A stretch of 64,000 nt of DNA, taken from positions 1-64,000 of IMG/VR virus record IMGVR_UViG_3300027797_000025; one strand, 5' to 3'. The notes under the pieces were generated by a model. That model was given only the letters and a program-made list of their open reading frames with translations, was not told the DNA's origin and did no database searches. Source of the DNA: a virus. Every line of letters begins with the position of its first letter. The first letter of the stretch is position 1. Below are positions 57,001 through 64,000 of the stretch, in pieces. Made by a program: the position numbers and the translations under genes.

Positions 57001-57240
57001 ATGTTGGATATTTTAACAAAGCACCTTGAAGAAAAAGCTTCTATTAACTGTGTAGTAAGCGTTTGGATTGAGTCATTAGAAGATGCTGAAAAAGAAGCAT
57101 TTGCTAAGTTAAAAGAAAATAATAAAAACGTTGTTCTTGCTTCATTATATAAAGAATTACATAACGCAGAGTCAATGCCTTTTGGGTTAACCGCTTTTCG
57201 TTCCCACTTGAGAGGTTACTGTACATGTCTGAAAAATTAA
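57001..57240 (+). CDS. Small helical actinophage-type protein
   Basis: This 79-residue protein starts behind AAGGGGATAAC. VSVWIESLEDAEKEAFAKL, then LASLYKELHN and a C-terminal FGLTAFRSHLRGYCTC, fit a small DNA-binding helical protein seen next to MRE11-like genes in actinophages. It overlaps the next gene by 16 nt. The role is unknown. Confidence 0.75.
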   Translation: MLDILTKHLEEKASINCVVSVWIESLEDAEKEAFAKLKENNKNVVLASLYKELHNAESMPFGLTAFRSHLRGYCTCLKN

Positions 57241-58427
57241 ATATACTAGGAAAAACCCTTATTAACGCTGATTTAAACGGTGTTGAGTCCGATTTAAAAA
57301 AAGCTAACACCCCTCAAGAATACAGAGCTAGATTAGAACTTGGGCCAGAGGGTGGGTATTTTGTATCCACTCCGCGCACCGCTGGAGAATTACCAGACGC
57401 GGTTGAGTTATTTAAAGATTTTGAATTAGATCCAAAAGTATGGCAAGTAGTAAGTGTTCGTAAAAGTCGTTGGCAAAGATATGACGGTGAATGGCTAGAG
57501 GCCGCTCGAGTAAATGTTAGACCTGCTGGTTTATTATCTGAACTTGATCTTGATTACGATAAATTAATTGTCGACATTTCAAAATGGAAACCTGGTAAAG
57601 TTGAAAAAACTACTGGCCCACTTTATGCAATCTATGCAATTGGTGATACGCAATATGGAAAAGATGCGGGCGGCGGCACAGAAGCCACTATAGAAAGAGT
57701 CCTTAGGGGCATAGAAGAGTCAGTAGCGCGTCATAAAGAGCTATTAAAACTAGGACGTCAAATTGGAACAGTAGTCTTGCCACAGTTGGGTGACTGTATT
57801 GAAGGCAGTTCCTCACAAAAGGGAATGGTGCTTGGGCGCAGCGATCTAGGCGTTACTCAACAGGTTCGCGTAGGACGTCGTGTGTTAATGGCATGGATAA
57901 AAGCTTTTGCGCCGTTGTGCGAAGAGTTACTTATCCCAGTAGTTCCAGGGAACCACGACGAGCCTCACCGCATTGTTATGACAGACCCTATTGACTCATG
58001 GCAGATTGAAGTTGTATCTGCCGTGCAAGATGCATGTGCGGAAAACCCCGCGCTATCACACGTAAAGTTTTATTACCCAAAAGCTGACCACGCTACGTTA
58101 GCTTTAGAGCTTGGCGGTACTGTAATTGGTTTGGCGCACGGGCATCAAGCTAAAGACATGGGCAAGTGGTTGCACGGACAGGCCACTGGGCGCACACCAG
58201 TTGGTTCGGCAGACATTTTGTTAACTGGTCACTTTCATCATTTCCGCGCCGATCAAATTGGCCCACGTTTATGGATTCAAGTGCCAGCTATGGATGGCGG
58301 AAGCGCATGGTTCCGTGACAAGAGCGGTTTAGAATCACCAACAGGCATTGTTTCATTAGTTGTTGGCGCAGGTTATGACCCCCGCAGAGATTTAGCAGTT
58401 CTAGCAGGGGAACACCGCGTACCATAG
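57225..58427 (+). CDS. MRE11-like metallophosphoesterase
   Basis: This 400-residue protein has the two-metal phosphatase motifs in order: GDTQYG (about 143-148), GDCIEGS (about 190-196), GNHDE (about 243-247), and HGHQ and GHFHH towards the end. The N-terminal 130 residues are a separate domain. It probably acts as a nuclease or phosphatase in DNA end handling. It pairs with the small helical gene before it. Confidence 0.85.
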   Translation: MSEKLNILGKTLINADLNGVESDLKKANTPQEYRARLELGPEGGYFVSTPRTAGELPDAVELFKDFELDPKVWQVVSVRKSRWQRYDGEWLEAARVNVRPAGLLSELDLDYDKLIVDISKWKPGKVEKTTGPLYAIYAIGDTQYGKDAGGGTEATIERVLRGIEESVARHKELLKLGRQIGTVVLPQLGDCIEGSSSQKGMVLGRSDLGVTQQVRVGRRVLMAWIKAFAPLCEELLIPVVPGNHDEPHRIVMTDPIDSWQIEVVSAVQDACAENPALSHVKFYYPKADHATLALELGGTVIGLAHGHQAKDMGKWLHGQATGRTPVGSADILLTGHFHHFRADQIGPRLWIQVPAMDGGSAWFRDKSGLESPTGIVSLVVGAGYDPRRDLAVLAGEHRVP

Positions 58428-58431
58428 TGAT
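58420..58431 (+). promoter_or_regulatory. Leaderless-type promoter, TACCAT-N6-ATG
   Basis: TACCAT (58420-58425) fits TANNNT six bases before ATG 58432, which has no ribosome site. It is weaker than the TATAAT cases because TANNNT alone is common. Confidence 0.35.
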
Positions 58432-58965
58432 ATGACAGCGCCACATCAAAATACGCAGAGCCTCGGCGCTGCGGGTATGGCAGGAACCTACACCAACTAT
58501 GGTGGAGGTGGTACTCCTGTTGCTCGTTCAGAACTTGATTTCTTACGTCTTGGTGTTGGACGCGCACCGCAAGCAGAATATCCAGATGGATACTTAGGTA
58601 CTATTAGATCCCGTCGTGACGATAGAGGTCGCCCTTCAAGCACCTCAGATACCGTCATGAACAGTTTAAAAACACGAGTCGGTCAACGATCCTACCAGCG
58701 TGGTGTTCACCGCGGTGAGCGTATTGATCAATCAGATTATTATTACCCAGAGGGTTTAGAAAACACTCGCGGTATTGCGCGTCAAATGAGAGCCTCACGA
58801 ATTGGCAACGTATATTTATCAAAACGTAACGTAGAAAACGCAATGGCTGCGCCTGCTCCACACTTACCAAACGATGGCAAGGCTAATATTCGCAGCACAT
58901 CACCAATGTCGTTAGATAAGCAACGTGTAGACCAGATGGCGCGTATGCGCCCAGCTTGGAAATAA
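58432..58965 (+). CDS. Hypothetical flexible Gly/Arg-rich protein
   Basis: This 177-residue protein has a Gly-rich start (NYGGGGTPVARSELDF) and a long Arg/Ser/Asn-rich remainder with little hydrophobic core. It is the first of a run of six tightly packed unknown genes (58432-60342). Composition resembles the gene at 2299. The products may be virion internal or packaging-related; I cannot tell. Confidence 0.7.
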   Translation: MTAPHQNTQSLGAAGMAGTYTNYGGGGTPVARSELDFLRLGVGRAPQAEYPDGYLGTIRSRRDDRGRPSSTSDTVMNSLKTRVGQRSYQRGVHRGERIDQSDYYYPEGLENTRGIARQMRASRIGNVYLSKRNVENAMAAPAPHLPNDGKANIRSTSPMSLDKQRVDQMARMRPAWK

Positions 58966-58966
58966 T

Positions 58967-59359
58967 ATGGCAAACGGAGCAAACTTATATTCAGGAGGCG
59001 TCTACGGCCATAAGCCGTGGGATAAAGACCGCGCTGGAGTCATTACCCCAGAAGAGGCAGCATTCCCACCACAGGCTTACATTGGCCCATTTGCTTCTAA
59101 TCAAGAGCGTTTACTAAGCCAATCATTAGCCGCATTTACCATGAGCGCGGCCGAGATTCAAGAATATGTCCGCCCCCCACTACCTCAGATTAAACTATTT
59201 CCAGCTAGATACGGGTTTACAGAAAACGAAATTGGTATTGAGGATATTATTGACTTACCGCGTACCGCACCTACTGCTCAGCGCGTTGAGTCTGACTTTA
59301 GCAATACGCCAAACAGCACTCAATCAAGCAGCCGTAATACTTTAGGAGGCTCCGTATAG
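58967..59359 (+). CDS. Hypothetical protein
   Basis: This 130-residue protein starts one base after the previous stop. Residues 1-80 contain YGHKPWDKDRAGVITPEEAAF and a helical patch (RLLSQSLAAFTMSAAEIQEYV); the end is Ser/Thr/Asn-rich. No family is recognised. It shares a base with the next GTG start. Confidence 0.7.
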   Translation: MANGANLYSGGVYGHKPWDKDRAGVITPEEAAFPPQAYIGPFASNQERLLSQSLAAFTMSAAEIQEYVRPPLPQIKLFPARYGFTENEIGIEDIIDLPRTAPTAQRVESDFSNTPNSTQSSSRNTLGGSV

Positions 59360-59565
59360 TGACCCGCAATAACAAAGATTTTCACGAAGCCAAAACTTTA
59401 AGCGAAGCCGTAGAAGCCGCTGCCGATTCTTATCAAGTTCAAGCTGCTCACGATAAGTTTAACCCGCGTCCAAAAGGCCCACACGCAGATGAGCTTGACG
59501 AAGCGCGTAAAAATGGCGGATTAACATTTACTACTCAATGGCTAGATTCGCAGGATGATAAATAA
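59359..59565 (+). CDS. Small hypothetical protein
   Basis: This 68-residue protein uses GTG 59359 with TAGGAGG upstream. It is charged and helical (FHEAKTLSEAVEAAADSYQ). It overlaps both neighbours by one base. Function unknown. Confidence 0.68.
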   Translation: MTRNNKDFHEAKTLSEAVEAAADSYQVQAAHDKFNPRPKGPHADELDEARKNGGLTFTTQWLDSQDDK

Positions 59566-59792
59566 TGAGTAATGACCCAGGGCTATTTACAGACGCAACA
59601 GGCGACGGCATGGCTGGAGCCATGGATGTTGCGCTTGAAACTCAGCGCGAAATGCCTACAGTTTACAACGGTTCTACATCCTGTAAGGGGTGTGGGATGA
59701 TGCTGAACCCCGTACAATCGTTACATACAGATCTTTGCTCCTCTTGCAACCGACGCAAGTTAAGCAAATTAGTGAAAGGCCGAATGGCATGA
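59565..59792 (+). CDS. Small zinc-finger protein
   Basis: This 75-residue protein has CKGCGMMLNP and later CSSCNRRK, a four-Cys zinc site, after a Gly/Asp-rich start. The C-terminus is basic (KLSKLVKGR). Nucleic acid binding is likely from the zinc ribbon and charge. It overlaps the next gene by 4 nt (ATGA). Confidence 0.7.
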   Translation: MSNDPGLFTDATGDGMAGAMDVALETQREMPTVYNGSTSCKGCGMMLNPVQSLHTDLCSSCNRRKLSKLVKGRMA

Positions 59793-59998
59793 CCGTAAAC
59801 AAGTTCCGATCAGAGAGTGCTTCACTCATTGAAGGTTCAACAGATGGCAAGTATCGTAAGCGCCGTCCAAATACAGAAGTTGCGCCAGGCATGGGTGACC
59901 AGTTAGTTGTTAAGAACCGCGCTGGCTTGCATCCTTACATGAACTACGGGTTTATTAACTCAGAAGAGACCGCAAAGGTAAGCCCAGGAGCTAACTAA
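59789..59998 (+). CDS. Small hypothetical protein
   Basis: This 69-residue protein starts at ATG 59789; the frame is open upstream but that part overlaps the zinc-finger gene and has no ribosome site. The sequence is polar (SASLIEGSTDGKYRKRRPN) with an aromatic end (LHPYMNYGFIN). No family is recognised. Confidence 0.65.
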   Translation: MTVNKFRSESASLIEGSTDGKYRKRRPNTEVAPGMGDQLVVKNRAGLHPYMNYGFINSEETAKVSPGAN

Positions 59999-60342
59999 TG
60001 AAAACACCACGCCGTAGAGATCGTGATGACCGCCGTTCAGTGGGGTCACACGAAGAAATGACTGCTGCTTTAGGTCGTGCAGCTGGTTGGGCCAAAGCTG
60101 GGCCGTTTGCTGTAAAGTTTAATCCTGGTAACACAGAGGTTGAAAGATCAGGTCATGGTCATGTTAAAGTTGGTAAAAAAGGTTTCTATGACCCAGATTC
60201 TGTAGTCGATGTGTCTTTGTACCCTCACGAGGCAACTAAAGGTTTAGATAACACTGCAACTGGTCGCCCAGAAAATAAACTACCAAAAAAAGGTAAAGGT
60301 CGCCCAGATATGACAGGTATTGAGGATGCGGAAATAAAATAA
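59998..60342 (+). CDS. Hypothetical basic protein
   Basis: This 114-residue protein starts at ATG 59998 (TAATG). It begins with a run of Arg/Asp (TPRRRDRDDRR), followed by EEMTAALGRAAGWAKAG and a His/Lys-rich middle. A DNA- or RNA-binding character is possible from charge. It is the last of the six-gene run. Confidence 0.68.
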   Translation: MKTPRRRDRDDRRSVGSHEEMTAALGRAAGWAKAGPFAVKFNPGNTEVERSGHGHVKVGKKGFYDPDSVVDVSLYPHEATKGLDNTATGRPENKLPKKGKGRPDMTGIEDAEIK

Positions 60343-60359
60343 GTACGCAGCCTTTGTGG

Positions 60360-60371
60360 TAGTATTTCGCC
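60360..60371 (+). promoter_or_regulatory. Leaderless-type promoter, TAGTAT-N6-ATG
   Basis: TAGTAT (60360-60365) lies six bases before ATG 60372. The gene has no ribosome site. Confidence 0.42.
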
Positions 60372-60926
60372 ATGTCAAAGACTGAACTAGAAAACGAATA
60401 TATTCTTCTGCTTGTATGCAAAACTTGTAAAAGCATTGAAGAGATTCCGTATGTTAAATCTGGCAAATATTTAGGTGATGGTAAGTTTGATCAAACAGAA
60501 AACCCATATTTAGCAGAGTCTAACGCCCCGCATGAGCGTAAGGGTTGTTACGGCGCCCTTGTAGATATTAACTGGGTATATTGGATGACACCTAAGATTA
60601 AAGAATCAATTGTTGCTCAGATTAAAGAGCAATTTACTTCTAAAAGCCCATTAACTGCAGGTCTTGATGTTTTTGGTACAGGGTTTTACGACCTTAAAGA
60701 TACGTTTAGCGCAGATGCTATGTCTTGCTGGAAGCTTCACAACAGCCCCAAGGGCCAGTGTCCAGACTATAAGACAGACCGTAAACTGCTTAAACCAGGT
60801 ACTGACAAAGAACGTGCTGCCGAAGGGTTGGCTAAATCCACAATTAAGGTTCATTTATGCGATTTTTGCCCTGTTAAAATGTACAACCAGCAAAAGGCCT
60901 ATAAAGAGCGTGGCCTTTACGACTAA
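60372..60926 (+). CDS. Hypothetical Cys-rich protein
   Basis: This 184-residue protein has paired cysteines at the start (LLVCKTCKSIEE) and end (HLCDFCPVKMY) with others between (GCYGAL, CWKLH, GQCPDY), suggesting zinc or iron-sulfur binding. It contains KIKESIVAQIKEQF, a helical patch. No known family is recognised; similar Cys-pair proteins occur in actinophages. Confidence 0.72.
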   Translation: MSKTELENEYILLLVCKTCKSIEEIPYVKSGKYLGDGKFDQTENPYLAESNAPHERKGCYGALVDINWVYWMTPKIKESIVAQIKEQFTSKSPLTAGLDVFGTGFYDLKDTFSADAMSCWKLHNSPKGQCPDYKTDRKLLKPGTDKERAAEGLAKSTIKVHLCDFCPVKMYNQQKAYKERGLYD

Positions 60927-60944
60927 AGGCTTGTAGCTCAGGGG

Positions 60945-60950
60945 TATACT
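60945..60950 (+). promoter_or_regulatory. -10 promoter, TATACT
   Basis: TATACT stands about 31 bases before ATG 60981. The resulting leader would carry AAAGAGGTGG, a good ribosome site. Confidence 0.4.
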
Positions 60951-60980
60951 GTACATACACACATTTAAAGAGGTGGCCCC

Positions 60981-61187
60981 ATGTTTATAGAGATGAGCTG
61001 CAACTGCGAAGCGTCATTTCAAATTGATAGCGCCGAAAATGAAACACTTGGTTTAATTTGGGCGCAATCATTTATAAACGCGCACAATTCGTGCGGTTAC
61101 ATGACACGGCCTTTAGCGCAAGAGATTGAAGAAAAGATGAAGCGCTATGACGTTATCTATAAAGAAGAGCGAGAAAAAGAACTATAA
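60981..61187 (+). CDS. Small Cys-containing protein
   Basis: This 68-residue protein starts behind AAAGAGGTGG. It has MSCNCEASF and a distant CGYMTRP, then a charged helix. A metal site is possible. Its last codons contain the TATAAT of the next leaderless promoter. Confidence 0.7.
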   Translation: MFIEMSCNCEASFQIDSAENETLGLIWAQSFINAHNSCGYMTRPLAQEIEEKMKRYDVIYKEEREKEL

Positions 61188-61194
61188 TAAGTAG
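61183..61194 (+). promoter_or_regulatory. Leaderless promoter, TATAAT-N6-ATG
   Basis: TATAAT (61183-61188) lies six bases before ATG 61195 and overlaps the previous stop codon. No ribosome site is present. Confidence 0.58.
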
Positions 61195-62124
61195 ATGAAC
61201 TTATACGACGCACTGGTTGCGCAAGCAACTCCAGTAGACGTAGAGCCTTCAGAAACTTCGTATTTTGCCCCATCTTCCGCAGGGCTCGATCCACGGCTAT
61301 TTAGGGATGGAAAGTTAATCCCAGCAGTTAGATCGTCAATTTTAAGAATCTTACTTGAACACCTTCGCGTTCATTATTATAACCCTGAGGGTTATATTCA
61401 TGCTTGGCTTGCTGGATCAGCTGTATCGTATCAATGGACTGCTGCTCGCAAACCAGCTGATTTAGATTGTTTAATTGGTATAAACTATTTAGCATTCCGC
61501 CAATCTAATCAAGAATACAAAGCATTAAGTGATAAACAGATAGCTGATATGTTTAATGAAGATTTTAGAACAGCCCTTCATCCTTATGTTGATAACTTTT
61601 TAGAGGCTTACGAACTTACTTTCTACGTAAATGTAAAGTCAGATATCATTTCAATTAAACCTTATGCTGCTTACTCGCTTACTAATGACGACTGGACAGT
61701 TCAACCAGAGATTCGCAGAGCACCAGTTAATAAGTTATGGGAACGTAAACTAGCCCAAGATACCTCAATGACTACAGAAATTCTTTCACGCTATTCAAAA
61801 GCATTAACCGCAATAGGCTCTGCTACTACTGACCACGCAAGACGAAACGCAGAGTCTGCGTTAAAGTTAGCTATTCAACAAGGTTCTGCTTTGTTTGAAG
61901 ATATACACAGTGGTAGAAAAGTAGCGTTTAGCCCAGAGGGGCAAGGGTACTCAGATATTGCTAACTATCGTTGGCAAGCAGGCAAATCTGCTGGTACAGT
62001 TCAGGCCTTAAAGAAATTAAAAGATATATCTACGCGTAGTCGTAAGGAGTACGAACAATCTACTTATGGTATGGAGTTGCCAACAACTGATACTTTAATT
62101 AGACGTACTATGCTAGGAAAGTAA
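61195..62124 (+). CDS. Nucleotidyltransferase-like protein
   Basis: This 309-residue protein has WLAGSAVSYQW followed by PADLDCLIGI (about 71-96), the GS...DxD core of polymerase-beta-like nucleotidyltransferases. A third acidic residue is not obvious. The C-terminal half is helical. Related proteins in actinophages are of unknown target; adding a nucleotide to RNA or protein is the family's usual chemistry. It overlaps a tiny Cys gene by one base. Confidence 0.72.
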   Translation: MNLYDALVAQATPVDVEPSETSYFAPSSAGLDPRLFRDGKLIPAVRSSILRILLEHLRVHYYNPEGYIHAWLAGSAVSYQWTAARKPADLDCLIGINYLAFRQSNQEYKALSDKQIADMFNEDFRTALHPYVDNFLEAYELTFYVNVKSDIISIKPYAAYSLTNDDWTVQPEIRRAPVNKLWERKLAQDTSMTTEILSRYSKALTAIGSATTDHARRNAESALKLAIQQGSALFEDIHSGRKVAFSPEGQGYSDIANYRWQAGKSAGTVQALKKLKDISTRSRKEYEQSTYGMELPTTDTLIRRTMLGK

Positions 62125-62210
62125 TGTGTAGGGAGTGCGGTAACTGCTCACAAGAGCATACGCGGACACTAGATGACGCAGTTGATGAGGCAGAAGCAAG
62201 TATTATTTAA
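62124..62210 (+). CDS. Tiny Cys peptide
   Basis: This 28-residue frame runs from ATG 62124 (TAATG coupled) to TAA 62208-62210. It begins MCRECGNCSQEH with three Cys in eight residues and ends in an acidic helix. Coupling supports translation, but the length is marginal. Confidence 0.42.
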   Translation: MCRECGNCSQEHTRTLDDAVDEAEASII

Positions 62211-62233
62211 CTAGGTAGTTGGAGAATTAATTC

Positions 62234-62692
62234 GTGACATTTTTAATGTTTATAGATGGCGTACTGCGTACGCATACTCATACCCCTATCTATCAAGGCC
62301 TTGGTCTATACAGGTTACTTGCCGAAAACAATAGAGTACTTTTAATATCTTCTAATAAAGAAGTAGACGATGTGTGGTTACGCCAACATAAGATTAATAA
62401 AATTGATGATCTAATTGGTCGTGATATCCCCTCAATGACAGAGAACATAGAGTTTCGTCAAGTTGAGTACTGTCGCGGTCAAGGGCCAGTTGAGATGGTT
62501 ATAACTTCTAACCCAGTGTTGGCTAAAGACCTATTAGAAGTTGGAATTACAACAATGGTGTTTCTACAACCATCTTATGTCAAAGAGGAATTTAGACCAG
62601 ATAGCCGCGTAGGCCGCAAAAGCTGGGAAGATATATCTACAGAAATAGCCAACCAGCAAGACGCAATAAAAGAAGACCCACGCGTACAATGA
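62234..62692 (+). CDS. HAD-like hydrolase fold protein
   Basis: This 152-residue protein uses GTG 62234 with GGAG about ten bases before. It has FIDGVLR near the N-terminus (in place of the HAD motif DxD), LLISSNKEVDD for motif II and VITSNPVLAKDLLEVG further on, the layout of a small HAD-type domain. The second Asp of motif I is missing (IDG V), so the activity may be changed or lost. It overlaps the last gene by 4 nt. Confidence 0.62.
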   Translation: MTFLMFIDGVLRTHTHTPIYQGLGLYRLLAENNRVLLISSNKEVDDVWLRQHKINKIDDLIGRDIPSMTENIEFRQVEYCRGQGPVEMVITSNPVLAKDLLEVGITTMVFLQPSYVKEEFRPDSRVGRKSWEDISTEIANQQDAIKEDPRVQ

Positions 62693-64000
62693 AGCTAATA
62701 TATCTAGGAGCAGAGGTTCCCAGCAACCGTACTCTATTAGAAACAACTTCAGCCACCCAGGTAGGCGTGAGCTTCTGGCGGCTGCGGGAGCGGGGCTTAC
62801 CTAAAAACAAAGATTACCTATTAGATAACTATTTTAATGATGATTTTTCTATTTATGTGTACCCTGGCATCCCAAAAGGCACATCTCTGGGCCCAGACGA
62901 GCTCGCAGTTTTTGCCGCCGAATACGAAGATTTTATTGCACATAACATAGACCGCTTAACTACTTTCAATGAAATTAGCGAAATAGACCCCGCCTTTGTT
63001 GATCTACAAAGAAAGACAGCTTGGTCGGAGGTTCCACCAGGCAAGTTCCAGCCAGTCTGGGATCCAGCTTCTGGATTAAAAGGCTTGAATCTAATGGTAG
63101 ATACTTACTTAGATATAGCAATCCCTGGCTATGCCATCGAGGATGAGCCTCAGCTTGCCGTAGTTACTCGAACACATGTTCGAAACAATGGCACACGCTT
63201 TCATGCGATAGGTTGCGCTAAACCAGATAACCTACGCCAAGTAAGTATTGAATCGGCTAGCACTATGTCTTGGCTCAGTCCTATGATGCACGGAGAAACT
63301 ATCGTATGGGACGGCATGAAGCTGATGCGTTACCCAAAGCGTATGAAGGCTCAAGCTAGGTCTAGGTATCGGAACGTATATATAAAGGCTGGGCTTGATA
63401 TAGATAAGATTTTGGAAGACGACCCTAAGGAAGTCTGCCGATTAGCAGTGTGGTCATACGGCCAATTTGAACGAAAGGTGAACGGCGTGACTGATGAGGG
63501 CTTCTTATATGATAACAGCGATGAACTAGAAGTAGTATCAAACGCGGAAACACCCCTACCTAGTATTGATAACAAGGGGGTTGGGATGCGGAAACTTTTG
63601 CCCCGTGAGCCTGAAGAAATGGGCAACCTTCCCGTGTTTGGTTACGGTATTTCTAGCACCGTAGACGAGAACGGGCTCATCCAAGATGTACAAACTGTAC
63701 ACTCTCAGGCATCATCACTTAGGGTATGTAATACTTGTTTTGTAGCCTCTAGCTGCCCAGCTTTTAAGCCTGATTCAGTGTGCGCTTTCAAGTTACCTAT
63801 TGAGGTAAAAACTAAAGATCAACTTAAATCCCTTATCAATGCAATCATTGAAATGCAGGGGCAACGTGTTGCTTTCATGCGTTTTGCTGAAGAAATGAGC
63901 GGTGGATACGCCGATCCTAATGTTTCTCAAGAGATAGACCGCCTATTTAAATTAATCAAGACGACCAAAGAATTAGACGATTCACGTGAGTTTATTCGCA
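62689..64000 (+). CDS. Hypothetical protein, 3' end outside window
   Basis: The frame runs from ATG 62689 (ATGA overlap) to the window end without a stop, at least 437 residues. The start (KLIYLGAEVPSNRTLLETT) is alpha/beta. The middle has a Trp/Arg-rich part, and CNTCFVASSCPAF with a later VCAFK (about 348-370) makes a four-Cys cluster. The C-terminal helical part includes RVAFMRFAEEMSGGY. I recognise no family. It resembles long conserved proteins of actinophages that lie before terminase genes. Confidence 0.75.
   Translation, partial: MKLIYLGAEVPSNRTLLETTSATQVGVSFWRLRERGLPKNKDYLLDNYFNDDFSIYVYPGIPKGTSLGPDELAVFAAEYEDFIAHNIDRLTTFNEISEIDPAFVDLQRKTAWSEVPPGKFQPVWDPASGLKGLNLMVDTYLDIAIPGYAIEDEPQLAVVTRTHVRNNGTRFHAIGCAKPDNLRQVSIESASTMSWLSPMMHGETIVWDGMKLMRYPKRMKAQARSRYRNVYIKAGLDIDKILEDDPKEVCRLAVWSYGQFERKVNGVTDEGFLYDNSDELEVVSNAETPLPSIDNKGVGMRKLLPREPEEMGNLPVFGYGISSTVDENGLIQDVQTVHSQASSLRVCNTCFVASSCPAFKPDSVCAFKLPIEVKTKDQLKSLINAIIEMQGQRVAFMRFAEEMSGGYADPNVSQEIDRLFKLIKTTKELDDSREFIR

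Noticed and set aside
60928-60946. Sequence TTGTAGCTCAGGGGTA resembling the 5' part of a tRNA
   Set aside because: No anticodon arm, T-arm or acceptor stem follows; the next bases lead into a promoter and a ribosome site. Chance or relic at most.

Overview
The window is a dense stretch of a tailed bacteriophage genome with a contractile tail (a myovirus). Every gene I can support lies on the + strand. Genes are packed with 4-14 nt stop/start overlaps, and no intergenic gap exceeds about 250 bases. The host is probably an actinobacterium: there is a WhiB-family iron-sulfur regulator (53477-53797), an MRE11-like phosphatase paired with a small protein of actinophage type, and a set of starts that look leaderless (TANNNT, six bases, ATG), a mode common in Actinobacteria. 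Base composition is AT-leaning by eye (not computed), which suggests a low-GC aquatic actinobacterium rather than a soil Streptomyces or Mycobacterium; that is inference.

Layout. 1-5.7 kb: two small genes, large terminase, portal and scaffold. 5.8-8.5 kb: N4-gp56-type major capsid protein and a first connector-like protein. 8.5-14.4 kb: fibre genes built from short shared repeats, ending in a very unusual protein with two fibronectin-III-like domains, a tract of 24 Phe-Phe doublets separated by one or two prolines, and a ten-cysteine tail. 14.5-23.8 kb: an enzyme island with seven separate 2-oxoglutarate/Fe(II) dioxygenases of the prolyl-4-hydroxylase type, a glutathione-peroxidase-like protein, a short-chain dehydrogenase, a FkbM-like methyltransferase, a Cys-rich zinc-type protein and two paralogous proteins of unknown function. 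23.8-29.9 kb: the morphogenesis module resumes with connector-type proteins, four tiny Lys-rich proteins, tail terminator, sheath, tube and a tail-assembly chaperone whose second reading frame is probably reached by +1 frameshifting at UUU CGA. 29.9-40.3 kb: tape measure with a lysozyme-like domain, hub, spike, gp25 and gp6/J-type wedge proteins and a large gpI-type tail protein.

40.3-57 kb is the DNA metabolism module: a lambda-O-like initiator candidate with inverted repeats and iterons inside its own gene, DnaC-like loader, SWIM zinc protein, DnaB helicase, primase, dNMP kinase, SNF2-like helicase, a tiny ribbon-helix-helix protein, MerR-like protein, a putative single-strand binding protein, family A DNA polymerase, RecA, three PD-(D/E)XK-type nucleases, WhiB and a SpoVS-like protein. 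57-64 kb holds the MRE11-like phosphatase, a run of small unknown proteins, a nucleotidyltransferase, a HAD-like protein and a gene cut by the window end.

How it may work together: terminase, portal, capsid and tail genes make a contractile virion; the replication genes give a largely self-sufficient replisome with recombination. The boldest reading is that the oxygenase island modifies virion proteins, with the adjacent Phe-Pro fibre the obvious candidate substrate. No integrase, tRNA, holin or recognisable stand-alone endolysin was seen in this window, so a lytic life style is likely but not proven.
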